The notes under the pieces were generated by a model. It searched no databases. It saw nothing but the letters and a program-made list of their open reading frames with translations, and was not told the DNA's origin. A program made the translations under genes and the position numbers. From contig OX578135.1 in NCBI GenBank assembly GCA_951213105.1, positions 158,047,750-158,111,749 of the forward strand: a stretch of DNA of 64,000 nucleotides, in the 5' to 3' direction. Every line of letters begins with the position of its first letter. The stretch's first letter is position 1. This stretch comes from Amaurobius ferox. Taxonomy: Eukaryota; Arthropoda; Arachnida; Araneae; Amaurobiidae. Positions 21,962-37,457 of this stretch are shown in pieces.

Positions 21962-24098
21962 TATTTTTAAAAACTAAAAACAAATTTTAGAGCAATATCT
22001 AATATAAATTAACAGTAGTGGGGCTCCACTCGATTTTCTCGTACTAGAATCCATTTTTAGTAGCTTTTTTTTTCTTTCAAAATTTTCAAAGAAATTTTTT
22101 GAAAAATTGGTATCATAGATCCAAATGAAGTGTTTTGCACTTCACTTTAATGGATTTGATAAAATATTTCGATTGATGTCATATTTGACAACGCAGTCCC
22201 CGGGGGTAACTTTCCCCACCGAAGGGACTAATGACGTCACGAGCAAAAAAATTGCAATGCGGGTATTTTCCCCAACAATCATTGAAACTATTAAGTCTCA
22301 TGATTATTAAGCCATAAATAAACTGTTTTATGCATGGTTATGTTAAATTTTGTCCTAAATCGTTAGAAAAATATAAAATTCCGAATAAAATTCAAAGTCT
22401 TCTCTTGAATTAAAAAAAAATTCTATCTATTCTAAATAAGCTGGATTTAATGTGTCGTGAAAATCCGTTAATATTTGTACCCGCTATCGTATACACAAAA
22501 AAAAATCGACCAAAAACAGACAGACGGACATCACTCCAAAGATAGCTAAAACGTGTTCAGAAGGTCTTGAAACATGTATATTGGCATCAAAATTTTGAAT
22601 TCGGAAATTTTCCTGAGAACAACACCTTACTATATATAGTATGAGAAAGCATTACATAGTATGAGAAAGTAAAAATTATCTCAAATTTCTATCTACAATA
22701 TTCCGAAAGTGAAATTTTTCGTTAGTAACGCATAAATGGCTAACTTTGACGAGGTAAGCTCGTTGGAAGAAACCACAATTGAAACTCAGTTCTTGAATTA
22801 AATGAAGAGTTATCAATTAATATAACAGTTTTTGAAATTCGTTTTTTGATATAAAAACTATTTTTCTCATTTATCGATGTTTTCTTTAATTTGTTTTTAA
22901 AATACTAATTTGGACAAATGTCACATAAATTTTGCAAATATACTATTAAAGTTACTAACACTTTTGAGGCACTAAGAGAAAATTGAAAAAATAAAAATAA
23001 GATTAATAAATATTTAATAAGAAATTAAGAAAAAAAATATATCTATTTTATTACCTACATCTGATATTTTATACTTCACGCAAAAACTTATTTAAAATCA
23101 ATTTTATCAACGAAAGCTACATTGTTACAAAGCTATTATTGGCGAAATGTTTCAACATTCAGGGTTTAATTTTATTTCCAAGTCCATATTTTGCCTTCCC
23201 TCGGCATTAACAAGGATTTCGGTGGATTAAAACTCTACTCCACAAAAAACTTCATGCAAGTACTTTTTTTTTTAACTTATTCAGTTTTAATGTTCAAACT
23301 TTGCGAAGGGTTGTTTGAAGGGTCGGCCTTTGAAAGTTCACTTTAATGCTCACAACAGAAAAACCCAGCTCGCTTTTGAAACTTGAAATTGCATTAAACT
23401 TTTTCGGTTTTAACCTTTCGAATTTTAAAACTTTTTTGGGTCACAAATTATTTTATTATTTAGGTTTTTCTAATTTTTTTAAATATGTGTGTCTATATTG
23501 AGGGTGTAGGTACGATAGTTGTACAATAAATTGACTTATTCCCGTCAGACATTTGGGGCGATTATTTCAAAGCCTAAGAGGATTGTTGATTTTTAGAGAC
23601 ATCGAACTAGGGAAGTTTTTTTTATTTTTTAACATATTTTTCGAAAAAGCCAAATTGTAAGAAGATAATTATGAAAAATATATACTGAAATGAAAAGAAT
23701 AGCAATTCTATATGTATTTTTTTAATTTAAAAACGAATAATATCATTAATAAAACTTAATACAAAATGCCTCGTAATTAACGGTAAGAATAATAAAACTG
23801 TGAAAATAATAAAAAATGAGGCGATATTTTCAAAGCATATATACGTTCTTTTAACTAAAAATTTATTGCCACCATTTCTCTATATGCAAACCTTTGGAAC
23901 TTTTGGATCTTCAGCGAGATTGAAAAAGAATATTCGAATTTTCGTTATTGTTCCACCTCAATAATCACAATTTGTTAGATTGTAAAGTCATGTATTGAAC
24001 ACATCGCAGTTCTAATATGTGGAGTTTTGTAAAACGGTTCTGTATTTCTTCTGAATAGCTATATTTTGTTCAAACCTAGAGTTTTTCCAAAGGTACTA
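21962..24098. other. No gene supported; diverged B-like end inside
   Basis: At about 22510-22665 a CAGACAGACGGACATCACTC tract leads to an AGTATGAGAAAGTAAAA end with a weak hairpin, so this is an old B-type 3' end. The remainder is A+T-rich without splice-supported frames. Confidence 0.45.
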
Positions 24099-24100
24099 TA

Positions 24101-24964
24101 CAGGGTGTCCCAAAAAGATTGAAACGCACTTTAGTTCTTTACCTGTTGGAGATAAGTGGGCAATGTAAATTGCAAAAATGTTGAAAGTAAGGTAGGAAAT
24201 AAGACTACGTTAATGAAATAGTCATCCCATTCATTTTCAAAAAGTTACACTTTTTAAATTTTTATACAACCCCTTTAGACACATTTGACCAATCAAAAAA
24301 TTTTTATTTTTAATGCAACAAGATCGTTAAAAAAACCCCGCATATCTGTATCTTTAAAATTGAGCGAGTTATATTTAATTGAAAATTGAGCATTGTGAAT
24401 GGGGACCCTATATCAAATTAGAAATGTAAATTTGTGACATATCACAAAAAAAGATAAAACTGGATGATAATACATAGGATACCTAACCGCGCAGTGAGTA
24501 TAACTGCTTTATATGATCTCTGTCTGTGTAATGCTCTATTTAGATGTATTTATGATAAAAAAATTTTGACACATATTAACGTATTTTTGATCTAGACAAT
24601 TTCCATCGTCAATTTGTTTATGATCCCTATTTTCACTGATGAAACAACCTTTCACATGGTACGGAAAAGTGGCATCAGATTTTTTTACTTTACCATAATT
24701 CAGTTGATTTTAAAGATACAGATATGCGGGTTTTTTTAATGATCTTGTTGCACTAAAAATAAAAAATTTTGATAGACCAAATTTGCCTAAGGGGGTCGTA
24801 TAAAAACTTAAAAGGTGTAACTTTTTGAAAATGAATGGGAGGACTATCTCATGAACGTAGTCTTATTCCTTACCTTACTTTCAACATTTTTGCAATTTAC
24901 ATTGCCCATTTATCTCCAACAGGTAAAGAATTAAAGCGCGTTTCAAACTTTTTGGGACACCCTG
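24101..24964. mobile_element. Mariner-type foldback element with long inverted arms
   Basis: The ends read CAGGGTGTCCCAAAAAG inward from both sides, with TA at each flank (24099-24100 and 24965-24966). The two arms are about 270 bp and nearly identical in inverted orientation (for example TTACCTGTTGGAGATAA and GCAAAAATGTTGAAAGTAAG). The loop of about 320 bp is not arm-derived. On the + strand it contains IFTDETTFH (24629-24655), which resembles the first-aspartate region of mariner-like transposases, in a frame that is otherwise broken. The element is non-autonomous, probably derived from a coding parent. Confidence 0.88.
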
Positions 24965-24966
24965 TA

Positions 24967-28076
<3,110 letters not shown>

Positions 28077-28928
28077 TAAATGGCATAAAAAATGCTCTAC
28101 AAAGTACTAAATTTAATTTTGGGGGGAAATTAAAAAAAAATGCTGTGTTACTATAATACGATGTCGCTGAAATTCGAACATCTTTTACTATAATATTAAA
28201 ATTTGCTTAATCTGCTGTCTGAATCAATGTGCAAAATTCAATTATTCACTAGTTTAAAAGGATAGAGGATGACTAAAAGTAAAAAGCAGTTTTGGAGACA
28301 ACTAACAGCCACCTTCGTCAGAATACGGAAGACAGAGCACCAACAAGTTGCCCGACAGTGTTTTTGTCGTCATTAGTGCCTTAGCTGAGGAAACATACTA
28401 TTCTTTGCCTCCGAAACTGATTGATACGTTTAATCAACTGTTTATGTCGTTAAACTAACGAATTATTAATGTTTCTAGACACATTTTTCTTCTAATCATA
28501 AATTGAGATTGACAAACTAAATTTCTTTAAAATACACCTCACTCACTGTAAAAAAAATTAAATTTTAAACATCTCTATAGAACGAACAACTAGAAATAAT
28601 CTTAAGAACTGTAAAAATATTTTCTCCTTTTTAATAGTAAGCGTATTTAATTTTTTATGAATTTTTCATGTTAAAAAAATTGCAATATTTTGAGAAAGTT
28701 GATCTTCGTCGTCATCTACACTATTTAAACGCGTTCGATTGTGTGCCATAAAGACTATCCGGAGATTTACAACGCGAATACACGCTCTAGAAAGTAGAGA
28801 TTTATCTTAAATGGGAGAGAGCAGGTTCACAGATATAAACAACCTGTATTTCTATCGAGCTTTGACAGGTCGTTGCCAACTGGAATCATCCATGCCCGCT
28901 TGTAATTTTTATATAAATTTAACATTGA
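28077..28928. other. No gene supported
   Basis: A segment at 28292-28345 (CTTCGTCAGAATACGGAAGACAGAGCACC) loosely resembles 63705-63765 (CTCTTCAGAATAAAAAGACAGAGTACC), suggesting an old dispersed repeat. No exon was found. Confidence 0.4.
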
Positions 28929-30126
28929 AAAGTCTGGTGTGAGCAGCATATGATATTCCTTATATAATGCAATGAATTCATTTCTTTCACAGTGAAAACA
29001 TGATGTATAAGCTCCAAGCATTGCAACTAAAAGTAACAATAATTTTAATGTTGATTTGCATACATTTGGGGTTTCTCAGGATGACAATATGTAAAACTAT
29101 TTTAAAGTACCCAATTAACTTATATTTCAAGCAATTTTAAATTAATAATTTTCAATATTGATAGCATCCGCAATAAGCAATAGAGTCCACATATTAAAAT
29201 ATTTTTATAATCATTCCGTCAATTTGGCGCAATTTTCGTTACCGTAAAATCATTTTTGTTATTTTCGCCAAGCATTACAGACAAACGGATTGAAGAGCAT
29301 TTGTTATATATAAATGACTAGCAGCGAATACCCGTGCTTTGCTCGGGATTTACGATGCAAAACTCTAATAAAAATTACACCGGAACATATAGGGCTGTGA
29401 ATATATAGACACATATAGGCATATAGCCCACCGCAACATATAGGCACAACGGAAGCAGCTATGATTTACATAATGCAATGAATTTACTTCTGTCACACTG
29501 AAAGCACAATGTATAAGATTCACGACCCTATATGTTCCGATGTAGTTTTTATCAACGTTTTGCATCGTAAATCTCGAGCAATGCCGGGTAATCGCTGCTA
29601 GATAATAATAGATGCCGGATAATCGCTCATGATATAAGAAAGAATCTTCCTCATAAAATAATAATTAAATAACCATTTTGATTTCTTAATACTTTTCCTT
29701 GTTGAGTATGCCTGTGAAAAATAAACCATGGTGATAGAGTTTCCATTTAAATTCATATTTCAAACCTGTGATTTTCAAAAGTGACTAATACGTTCAATAA
29801 ACTCCCACAAAATTTAGAGATTTTATTAACTTTCACGTTTTAAACCAACGATTTCCAACCTCCATTCGATTGAGTTTATAATCGATAGGATTTTAGCTTT
29901 CACCGATTGCAATTTGTGTACCACATTTCGTTCGAAACGCCGCCATTCGTTCGTAAGATATCATCTCCAACAAACTCACGGACACGCACACACAGATAGC
30001 ACCCCAAAAACGATCAATTCGAGTTCAGGGATGCTTGACACGTGCTCTGCCACCGAAAAATCGAATTCGAATTTTTGACCCAGTCACAATACTTTACATT
30101 ACACTATGTATAAAGGGAAAGTAAAA
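28929..30126 (+). repeat. Family B repeat (copy 3) containing a foldback
   Basis: The 5' part (GAGCAGCATATGATATTCC, then CTTATATAATGCAATGAATT) and the 3' part (CACGCACACACAGATAGCACC, terminal TTTACATTACACTATGTATAAA hairpin, GTAAAA) match family B. The middle is interrupted by the foldback at 29318-29601. Confidence 0.75.
29318..29601. mobile_element. Foldback with CTAGCAGCG ends and a B-family piece in its loop
   Basis: The left arm (CTAGCAGCGAATACCCGTGC, ATTTACGATGCAAAACTC) and the right arm (GTTTTGCATCGTAAATCTCG, TAATCGCTGCTAG) are inverted copies of about 85 bp. The loop holds a second piece of the 5' end of family B (ATAATGCAATGAATTTACTT, 29470-29490), so the unit may have formed inside, or captured, B sequence. 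Confidence 0.8.
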
Positions 30127-30915
30127 ACAATTTCAATATATTCTGGGATTTCACACAAAAATCTTTGGAAAACCGTGATTATTTGGTGAAACTTCGAAAT
30201 CTATCAAATTTGCCAAAATTAATGAAAAACAGTTTCTTTAAAATTAGCATTAGCTACATAATTTTTACTTGTATATTAATTCACGTAACATCGCATCGTA
30301 ATTCTAAACAAAAGGAAATTATCATTCTATTCCTTAATTTTTTTTTCAAACCAAACGGCGTTGTAATAGGATTTCAATTGCGTTGTAATAAGATGGCAGA
30401 TGATTTTTATGAAATTTATTTAAACCTAAATAATTAAAGAAGTACATCCTATATTAAAGTAATTTAATAAAGAAATGAAAAGGGAGCGATTTCATAAATC
30501 AAGAACAAAATGTGGTCAAGGGAATACTGTCAAGGGAATATTGTTTTGTGGAGAACAATATAAAGGAAACTGCGCCATATTTACGTTACACACCAATAAG
30601 CTAGGAATACGCAAAGCTTGTCAATAACATCAAATATTTAAATTACGTTAATTTTTTGGAGATCATACTTTTTTGGATGAAATAAGTAAATATGTAATTA
30701 TGAGAATCATGATATTTAGTTACTCTTCCATTTTGAACTGAATATGAAAATTTTTCGTGATGTATTAGCGATGGTAACCCAAATATTTAAGTAAAATTAG
30801 ACTCTTGAGCATGAATTAATTATTTTCTCAGAAATAAAGATTATTAAACTTTTAGAAGCTTAAGTATGCTTTAAGAATATTTTTAAAACTAAAATTTGAT
30901 TTTAAATGCTTATTT
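30127..30915. other. No gene supported
   Basis: A+T-rich. A 90-codon frame at 30165-30437 has no recognisable motif and no splice context. Confidence 0.4.
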
Positions 30916-31804
30916 AAAAATCTGATGTGGGTAGCACATAACTTACCTTATATAACGCTTTTACAGTTTAAAAAAATGTTATTCTTATAGTAGATACTTA
31001 TACTCTTTCCAAGATATTGAATATTCTTCAATGAGTCGTCATTTTCATTGATTTAGCGTCATTTTTATCCATTTGGCGAGATTTTCGTTAATTTGGCAAC
31101 ATTTTAAAATATCGCCAAGTTGGCGACATTCCGCTAAATTCGTAGCCAAAATCTCACCAAGCCTTATGGACGGAGAAATAAGTTATTCTTACAGCGAATA
31201 AATGACTATTGGCGTTCAAATACAAAAGTATTACTCAAAGTATCTTTTCTCGTGAATGGAACGAGTTAGATCCACGAGAATGATATCACCTAATTTATCG
31301 TATGATATTACATATGAAAAGTGAACATGTTTCTTAACAGTCAATATTTCTTTTTTAATTTATGGAATTTTTCGATAAATTTATTTGAAAAATGTGAAAT
31401 ACCTCGAGAACGGTTCATGTTTTCTAAGGAAAAATTACATAAGACATGTCTATTTGCGTAACTTTATTAAAGGTTTTGATTTTTTGATGATTTTTTCAAA
31501 ATTTCACTCGAAATTTTAGGGGGGTTCTGAACATTCGATTGTGTTTTAAAGCAATAGGCTTGCAGTATTCACAGATTGTGATTTTTGTACCAAATTTCAT
31601 TCAAATCGCTCCATTCGTTCGTGAGATATCGTCTCCACAGGCTCACTGACACACACACACACACAGAGAGAGACATCACTTCAAAAATGTTTGATTCGTG
31701 ATCAAGAGTGCTTGAAACGTGCTCTCCCGTCGAAAACTGGAATTCGAATTTTCGACACCGTCACAATATTTCCTTATACATTATGTATATAAGGAAAGTA
31801 AAAC
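30916..31804 (+). repeat. Family B repeat (copy 4)
   Basis: It is a nearly complete copy, from AATCTGATGTGGGTAGCACA to the terminal hairpin CCTTATACATTATGTATATAAGG followed by AAAGTAAAA. It faces copy 5, in the opposite orientation, across about 385 bp. Confidence 0.88.
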
Positions 31805-32189
31805 AAAACCTTCATATTCATCTAAAATTTCAATACGTTTGACATCATAACCTATCTAGATTCTCGTGGAAACTAACCTCATCCAGCACTCTTTGTTTGA
31901 TCATTTGCATAATACATATGTAAGTTCAGTTCAAAACAAATAAGAATAAGAATAAATTTCTTATTCCTTCTTGTTATTTCTCTTTCAAAGCCGCCTTATA
32001 ACTAACCAGCATGTTCTAGGTTGATCTGAGATTAACCGGTTTAAATGATTTAAAGAATTAAACCTTTATTTTCAAGAGTCGGTCAGGATAACAATAAAAT
32101 TTTCTGCCATATATTTCCCGCTCCTCTTTTAAACGGGGCCCAACCCGAATTGCGCTGAATGCTATATGTCGAGAGCTACTGATGGAACT
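31805..32189. other. Spacer between two facing family B copies
   Basis: It is unique-looking sequence that would form the loop of a large inverted repeat made by the two flanking B copies. No gene was found. Confidence 0.5.
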
Positions 32190-33117
32190 ATTTTTTATCA
32201 CAGTGTAATGTATAAAGAAAGTATTGCGACGGGGTCAAAAATTCGAGTTTGAATTTTCGACGGGACGGCACGTTTCAAGCATCCCTGATCACGAATCGAA
32301 CATTTTTGAAGTGATGTCTGTGAGTGTATGTGTGTCAGTGAGTCTGAGGAGACGATATCTCACGAACGAATGGAGCGATTCGAATGAAATTTGGTACAAA
32401 AATTACAATCCGTAAATACTAGAAGCCTATTGTTTTCAAACATAATCTAATCCCCCTAAATTTTCGATTGAAATTTTGAAAAAATTATCAAAAAATCAAA
32501 ACCTTTAATTAAGTTACGTAAATAGACATTCCTTACGTAATTTTTCCTTAGAAAACGATTGACATAAACTTTAGAACGCTAGCATGAACCGTTCTCGAGA
32601 TATTGCACATTTTCAAATAAATTTATCAAAAAATCTAATAAATTAAAAAAAGTATTAACTATTAAGAAACATGTTCACTTTTCATATGTAACATCATGCA
32701 ATAAATTGGATGACATTAATCTCGTGGATCTAGCTCGTTCCATTCATGAGAAAAGATACTTTCAGTAATAAGTTTGTATTTGAACGCCAATAGTCCTTTA
32801 CCTGCTATAAGAATTACTTATTTCTCCGTCCATAACGCTTGGAGAAATTTTGGCGACGAATTTGACAGAATATCGCCAACTTGGCGACTTTTTTAAATAT
32901 TGCCAAATTAACTAAAATCTCGCCAAATGAATAAAAATGACCCTAAGTCAATAAAAATGACGACTGATTGACGATAATTTAATATCTTGGAAAGAATATA
33001 AGTGTCAACTATAAGAATAATCTTTTTTTTTTTTCCTTTTTTTTTTTGCTGTAAAAGTATTAAATTCATTGGATTATATAAGGAAAATCATGTGCTGCCC
33101 ACATCAGATTTTTTTTA
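32190..33117 (-). repeat. Family B repeat (copy 5)
   Basis: It is a reverse-strand copy: on the + strand it begins with the 3' hairpin remnant (TGTAATGTATAAAGAAAGTA) and ends with GTGCTGCCCACATCAGATT, the complement of the family's start. It is nearly full length. Confidence 0.88.
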
Positions 33118-33219
33118 TATTTAAAGAAGTAAAAGCGAAAAACATACTTTGTAAAAGTACTACCTTTTATTATTTGTATGTCAACTAAATATATGAAAAA
33201 TGTAGTAAAATGAATACAA

Positions 33220-33960
33220 CTTAAATGTATGAAAGACAACGACATACCAAATTTGGACTTTCCGTCTGCTGCGGTTCTCAAATTATACCCAAACGTTAAG
33301 CGCATTCCCATGGAGAGCCCATGATAGACTGTGGAGAATCCAATTCGACGATGAGAGCTTGCAATTCCGTCTTAGTAGCTCAACGGTAGGTCGTCGGATG
33401 GCCAGTACGAAGGCCTGTAGTTCGATTCCCGGTTGGGGAAGTAAAATTTTTTACCACTGGGCCGGTAGGGTGTAAAATAAAAAAAAATTAATATATATCA
33501 CGAAACACATGATAAATTTTGACGTTCTGTCTGATTTGATCTTGAGTTATTTCCTCCGAAAAGGAATTATCCTATGGCTGCCCACGGACGGGCTAGCCCG
33601 ATAAGTTTCAAAATCAAAAGAATTAAAATATACCGCAAAAGACAACGGCATACTAAATTTGGACTTTCTAGTTGCTCCGGTTCTCGAATAATTCTTTTTA
33701 AAATCGAGTACATTTATATAGCGGACCCAAATTGGGCCAGTCCAATGACGTTCAAAATCCAAAGAATTAAAATATACTCAAAAGACAACAACATACTAAA
33801 TGTGGACTTTCCTGTTGCTTCGATTCTTCATTTATTCTTCAAGAATAAGTACATTCCTATGGCGGGCCCAGAACAGACTATCCTGATAAAGTTCAAAATC
33901 AAAAGAATTAAAATACACCAGAAACGACAACGACATATCAAATTTCATGTTACTGTGATT
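33220..33960 (+). repeat. Tandem repeat, about 138-bp unit, interrupted by a tRNA-like SINE
   Basis: At least three units share AGACAACGACATAC-like, AAATTTGGACTTTC and GTTCAAAATCAAAAGAATTA segments; a partial unit at about 33220-33320 lies left of the tRNA-like insert. Because the unit is close to a multiple of three, a 138-codon frame (33574-33990) stays open through it and translates to a matching repeat of about 46 residues (KIKRIKIY motif). With no start context, splice signal or known domain, I read it as a minisatellite and not as a gene. Confidence 0.7.
33362..33475 (+). mobile_element. tRNA-like SINE head of a second family
   Basis: An A-box-like TAGCTCAACGGTAGG and a B-box-like AGTTCGATTCC are spaced as in a tRNA. 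The sequence runs on into GGCCGGTAGGGTG and an A-rich tail. The supposed acceptor ends do not pair, so it is not a functional tRNA gene. The body differs from the main SINE of the window. Confidence 0.6.
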
Positions 33961-34036
33961 AATCGATTAATTAAAACCCCAAAGATTTGAATCACACTGA
34001 CAAACAAACACCAGATCAAGTTGCATAAAAGGTCGT

Positions 34037-34037
34037 A

Positions 34038-34070
<33 letters not shown>

Positions 34071-34071
34071 C
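34037..34071. repeat. (AAT)n microsatellite
   Basis: It is a perfect trinucleotide run of about 33 bp. Confidence 0.95.
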
Positions 34072-34189
34072 TCTATTGTTGAAAAAAAAAATTATTTTGG
34101 TTAAAACTAGAGTAATTTATTGAAAATCAGATGTTAAATCTTGAAAAAACAGCATTCTATTAAATTAAGAATTCTAGAAGAAATTAAAT

Positions 34190-34420
34190 TATTTTACTTT
34201 TTATTGAATAAAAAGAGTATTGTTTTCCGGACGATTTTCGAATTCGAAACTTTGACAGGAAAGCACGTTTTAAGACTTCCTGCGCACATTTCTTTTTTTT
34301 TCGAATACTTTCGGACAGATGTCTGTGCGTGTTTGTGTGAACAAAGTTACTCAAGAATGAATGCGCCTATCACTAAGAAATTTTATATGTACATACATAA
34401 CATAAAAAACTAGAACATTA
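34190..34420 (-). repeat. Diverged B-like 3' region
   Basis: It reads in reverse: TTTTCGAATTCGAAACTTTGACAGG, AGCACGTTTTAAGACTTCC and a GACAGATGTCTGTGCGTGTTTG tract. These match the order of the family B 3' end but are strongly diverged. Similar reverse-strand relics lie at about 38840-39190 and 52010-52135. Confidence 0.55.
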
Positions 34421-35855
34421 GATTGAGTTTTTTCTTTTTAATTTGCATGATTACAACATCAATGATTCAAAATTTAAGGTTTTCATAGCTTAATTTTTTA
34501 CGCCGATCAATGATAACTTTTGAAACAATGAAAAAAACTATTATCAATACCGAAAAGTGAAAAAGTGAGTTCATTAAGAATGTAAAAATATTAAAATAGT
34601 ATGTATTGGCATAGATCAACTCAATACATCAAATGTATATTCTTGACTGTACTTTCGACAATTTTATCAAAAAGAACATGTCGGTGGCCACAGTCTGATT
34701 AAACCGAAATGGTTTTGAGCGAAATAACATTTTTTTTCTGGGTAGTTTGTCTTCTTTAGACATTTTTAAAACAGTTCAAAATACTAAAATAATAAAATTA
34801 TAATCATCTTCCAAACTAGTTTAAAATATTAAAATATCAAAATTATAACCACTATTGTTCGAAAACTATAAGAACCTGATCCAAAATCCTGTTACATATC
34901 CTTGTCTAGCTTTAAAAAGGCTACAAATGACTCGCAAACTCTTAATAGAGTACTTTACAGCCGGATTTGTTGACCATAGGCTAGACGCCAAAATACCAAT
35001 TTTTTATTAACTTAATTGGCGGCATATAAACTAGACAATAGCTCTGACGAAATTTAAGATTCAAGTGAATCTTAAATCTCGTCAGACTTGAATGGCGGAA
35101 ACTTGAATGGCGCACATAAATACGTACTTGAATTTCATGCTTCCATTTCTTTTCTCTTCAAACCTCATCAATCATTAAACACCTTTAGAATCCCTAAATT
35201 CATTTCACTTCCTAGTTTCTTTAAAGCAAAACAAACTATCTCGTGCTTGTACACCAATATTTTCCCAAGGAGGAACCACATTGAGCTGCAACACTCATTA
35301 CATTTTACATGTTTACAGCTTTCCCTCTCATTGAAAAACTTTAACAGACCAAAATGTTAAAATATCGAAATTATAACCACTATATGTCGAAAACTAAGAA
35401 CTCAATCCAAAATCCGATTATATATCTTTGTAGCGCTTTCAGAAGATTACTCGACCGCTATTCTTATCCAGGATTTTTTTTTTCCGAGATATAAAAATTA
35501 CAAACTTTGAAACACAAAATTTGCAATCTTCAACTTGACAATTCTTCCAAAGCTACCTGTATAAAAACTTTGTAAAAAATATATTTATCTCGAAACTAGA
35601 TTTCGTACGGAACATCTTTGCCCAGTACTCACTATATCTTTTTTTATAGTTTAGATACCATTTCGAATGAAAGTAAACAAAGTGAAGCAAAAACTCGATC
35701 GCACAATAACTTTTTACTTATTGTTTGTCTGTTCTTGTTTTTTTCCCCCAAAAGAAAAAAAAATATTTTTGTATATTCGGAAATGGGACTCGAAAAAACA
35801 CTATAAATTGTTTGCATTATTATTTGAAAGAGAAGTGTTCGAAGTATTTACATTT
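34421..35855. other. No gene supported; local direct repeat and hairpin
   Basis: About 80 bp at 34825-34905 (TTAAAATATCAAAATTATAACC, GATCCAAAATCC) recur at 35352-35435. A hairpin with a stem of about 20 bp is at 35042-35087 (TTTAAGATTCA / TGAATCTTAAA). A 90-codon frame at 35088-35360 has no motif or splice support. Confidence 0.45.
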
Positions 35856-37030
35856 TTAACACTTTACAACATAGTTGAAAAGTGTTTATGACTTTGTTCA
35901 TTCTGTCTGTCTGTCTGTCCATTCGCACGATAACTGCCGTAAAAATGGCTTTATCAAATGAAATTTTAATATGTTGCTGAGACGGTCTGTGGGACATATG
36001 GGAATGTAAATGAATTATCACCCAATAAATTTTAGATTGAACCCGGGTTGAAAAAATGAAATACATTAAACCCCATGGGACCTAATTTTTCAAACATTTT
36101 TAAGCGAATTTAAAATTCACAAATTGCTTCGAAAATTTTAGGAAATATTTAAATTATTCTATAAAATATATAAAAAAAAAATTTCAGCAAAATATATGTT
36201 CGGTAGTTTTTAAAATAAAAAATAAAATAACAATTGCTCCCACATTAAATGAAAAGATCACGTGACCCACTTCAAAATAAAATATGGCATCCAACTTGTG
36301 TCAAAATCGTGATTTTTAAAGTTATTTTTAATTTATAGTTAGTGTTGCATCCATCCTAAAACCGCTTTAATTTTTATTTTTTTCTGTGCATCTGTATACT
36401 GCGCCAACACAATTACAATATTTTGGAGTTTAAATGATCATCAAACTTTGATCATTTCTACAACAAAGCCTAACTTTCATTCATGGAGGATGTAAACACA
36501 TCAAGTTGTAAGATGAGTTGTATAAGAATTGTTGAATTCCTTTAACGAGCTCTAGAGTCTGCAATATAGCTGATATGAATGAAACATTCATTGATTTTAC
36601 ATGGAGAAGCAGACGATTTTATATTATTGCTTTTTCGATCAAGTTTTAAGCATGGTGTTAGAAAGTAATTTTACCTCCATGGTTTTAAGTTTTTAAGTAA
36701 AATAAATTATTGTAGTATTGTGATAATTGTAATAATAATTGTAAAAATAAATAAAAATATTGCCGCTGAATGAAAGGAATGGGAAAAGTTTATGAATGAA
36801 ATATTCACTGATTTTATATAGAGAGCCAGGCGATTTATATTTCGATGACGTTATTTGAATAAAGTTCATTTGTCTTCGATGAAGTTTTCAAATATAATAA
36901 ATTATTGTAGTATTTTGATAATTTTAAAAATATCACGGCTGAATGTATCGCATTTTAGAGATGATTAAATAAAATTGTATTTCAGTTGGAAAGTGTTTCA
37001 TAATCAATGCTTTATTCATGATTTATCTTG
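35856..37030 (-). repeat. Family A repeat (copy 2, short form)
   Basis: It is a reverse-strand copy that begins with the 3' hairpin (TAACACTTTACAACATAGTTG) and (GACA)n, and ends near CATAATCAATGCTTTATTCA. It carries only one copy of the segment that is duplicated in the long form. Confidence 0.85.
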
Positions 37031-37338
37031 AATAAAGCATCGTAAAAATTAAGCATATTTCGTAATGTCCGATTTCATCCAAAGATACTCCAACCATTGA
37101 TGTTCAAATGAAAAGGGAAATTTTATAAGAACTTTCAAACACAAGCTTATAAAAATATACCATTTTCGTAAATTGATACTGTTTGTGGTACAAACAGACG
37201 TTAAATAAAAAAAAATATGAATATATGGAAAAACTAGATATTTTAAATAGAAATAATATCTCTTATGATCCCAAATTTTGTTTAAAATTGTCTCATAAAT
37301 AATTGGTGCATATGTCGTACATAGCATAGGCGTAAGTT

Positions 37339-37457
37339 AACAAGAAAGATCAATCCCGCATAAAGCATTGATTATGAAACACTTTCAGACAGACAGACAG
37401 ACAGACAGAATGAACAAAGTCATAAACACTTTACAAATATGTTGGAAAGTGTTAAAA
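37339..37457 (+). repeat. Minimal family A copy: both ends fused
   Basis: About 50 bp of the 5' end (AACAAGAAAGATCAATCCCG, GCATTGATTATGAAACACTT) run straight into the (GACA)n tract and 3' hairpin (GTCATAAACACTTTACAA), with the whole interior missing. The join is at the shared AACACTTTC motif. Confidence 0.85.

Noticed and set aside
33362..33436. Possible tRNA gene on the + strand
   Set aside because: A- and B-box motifs are present, but the acceptor ends do not pair and the sequence continues as a SINE body.
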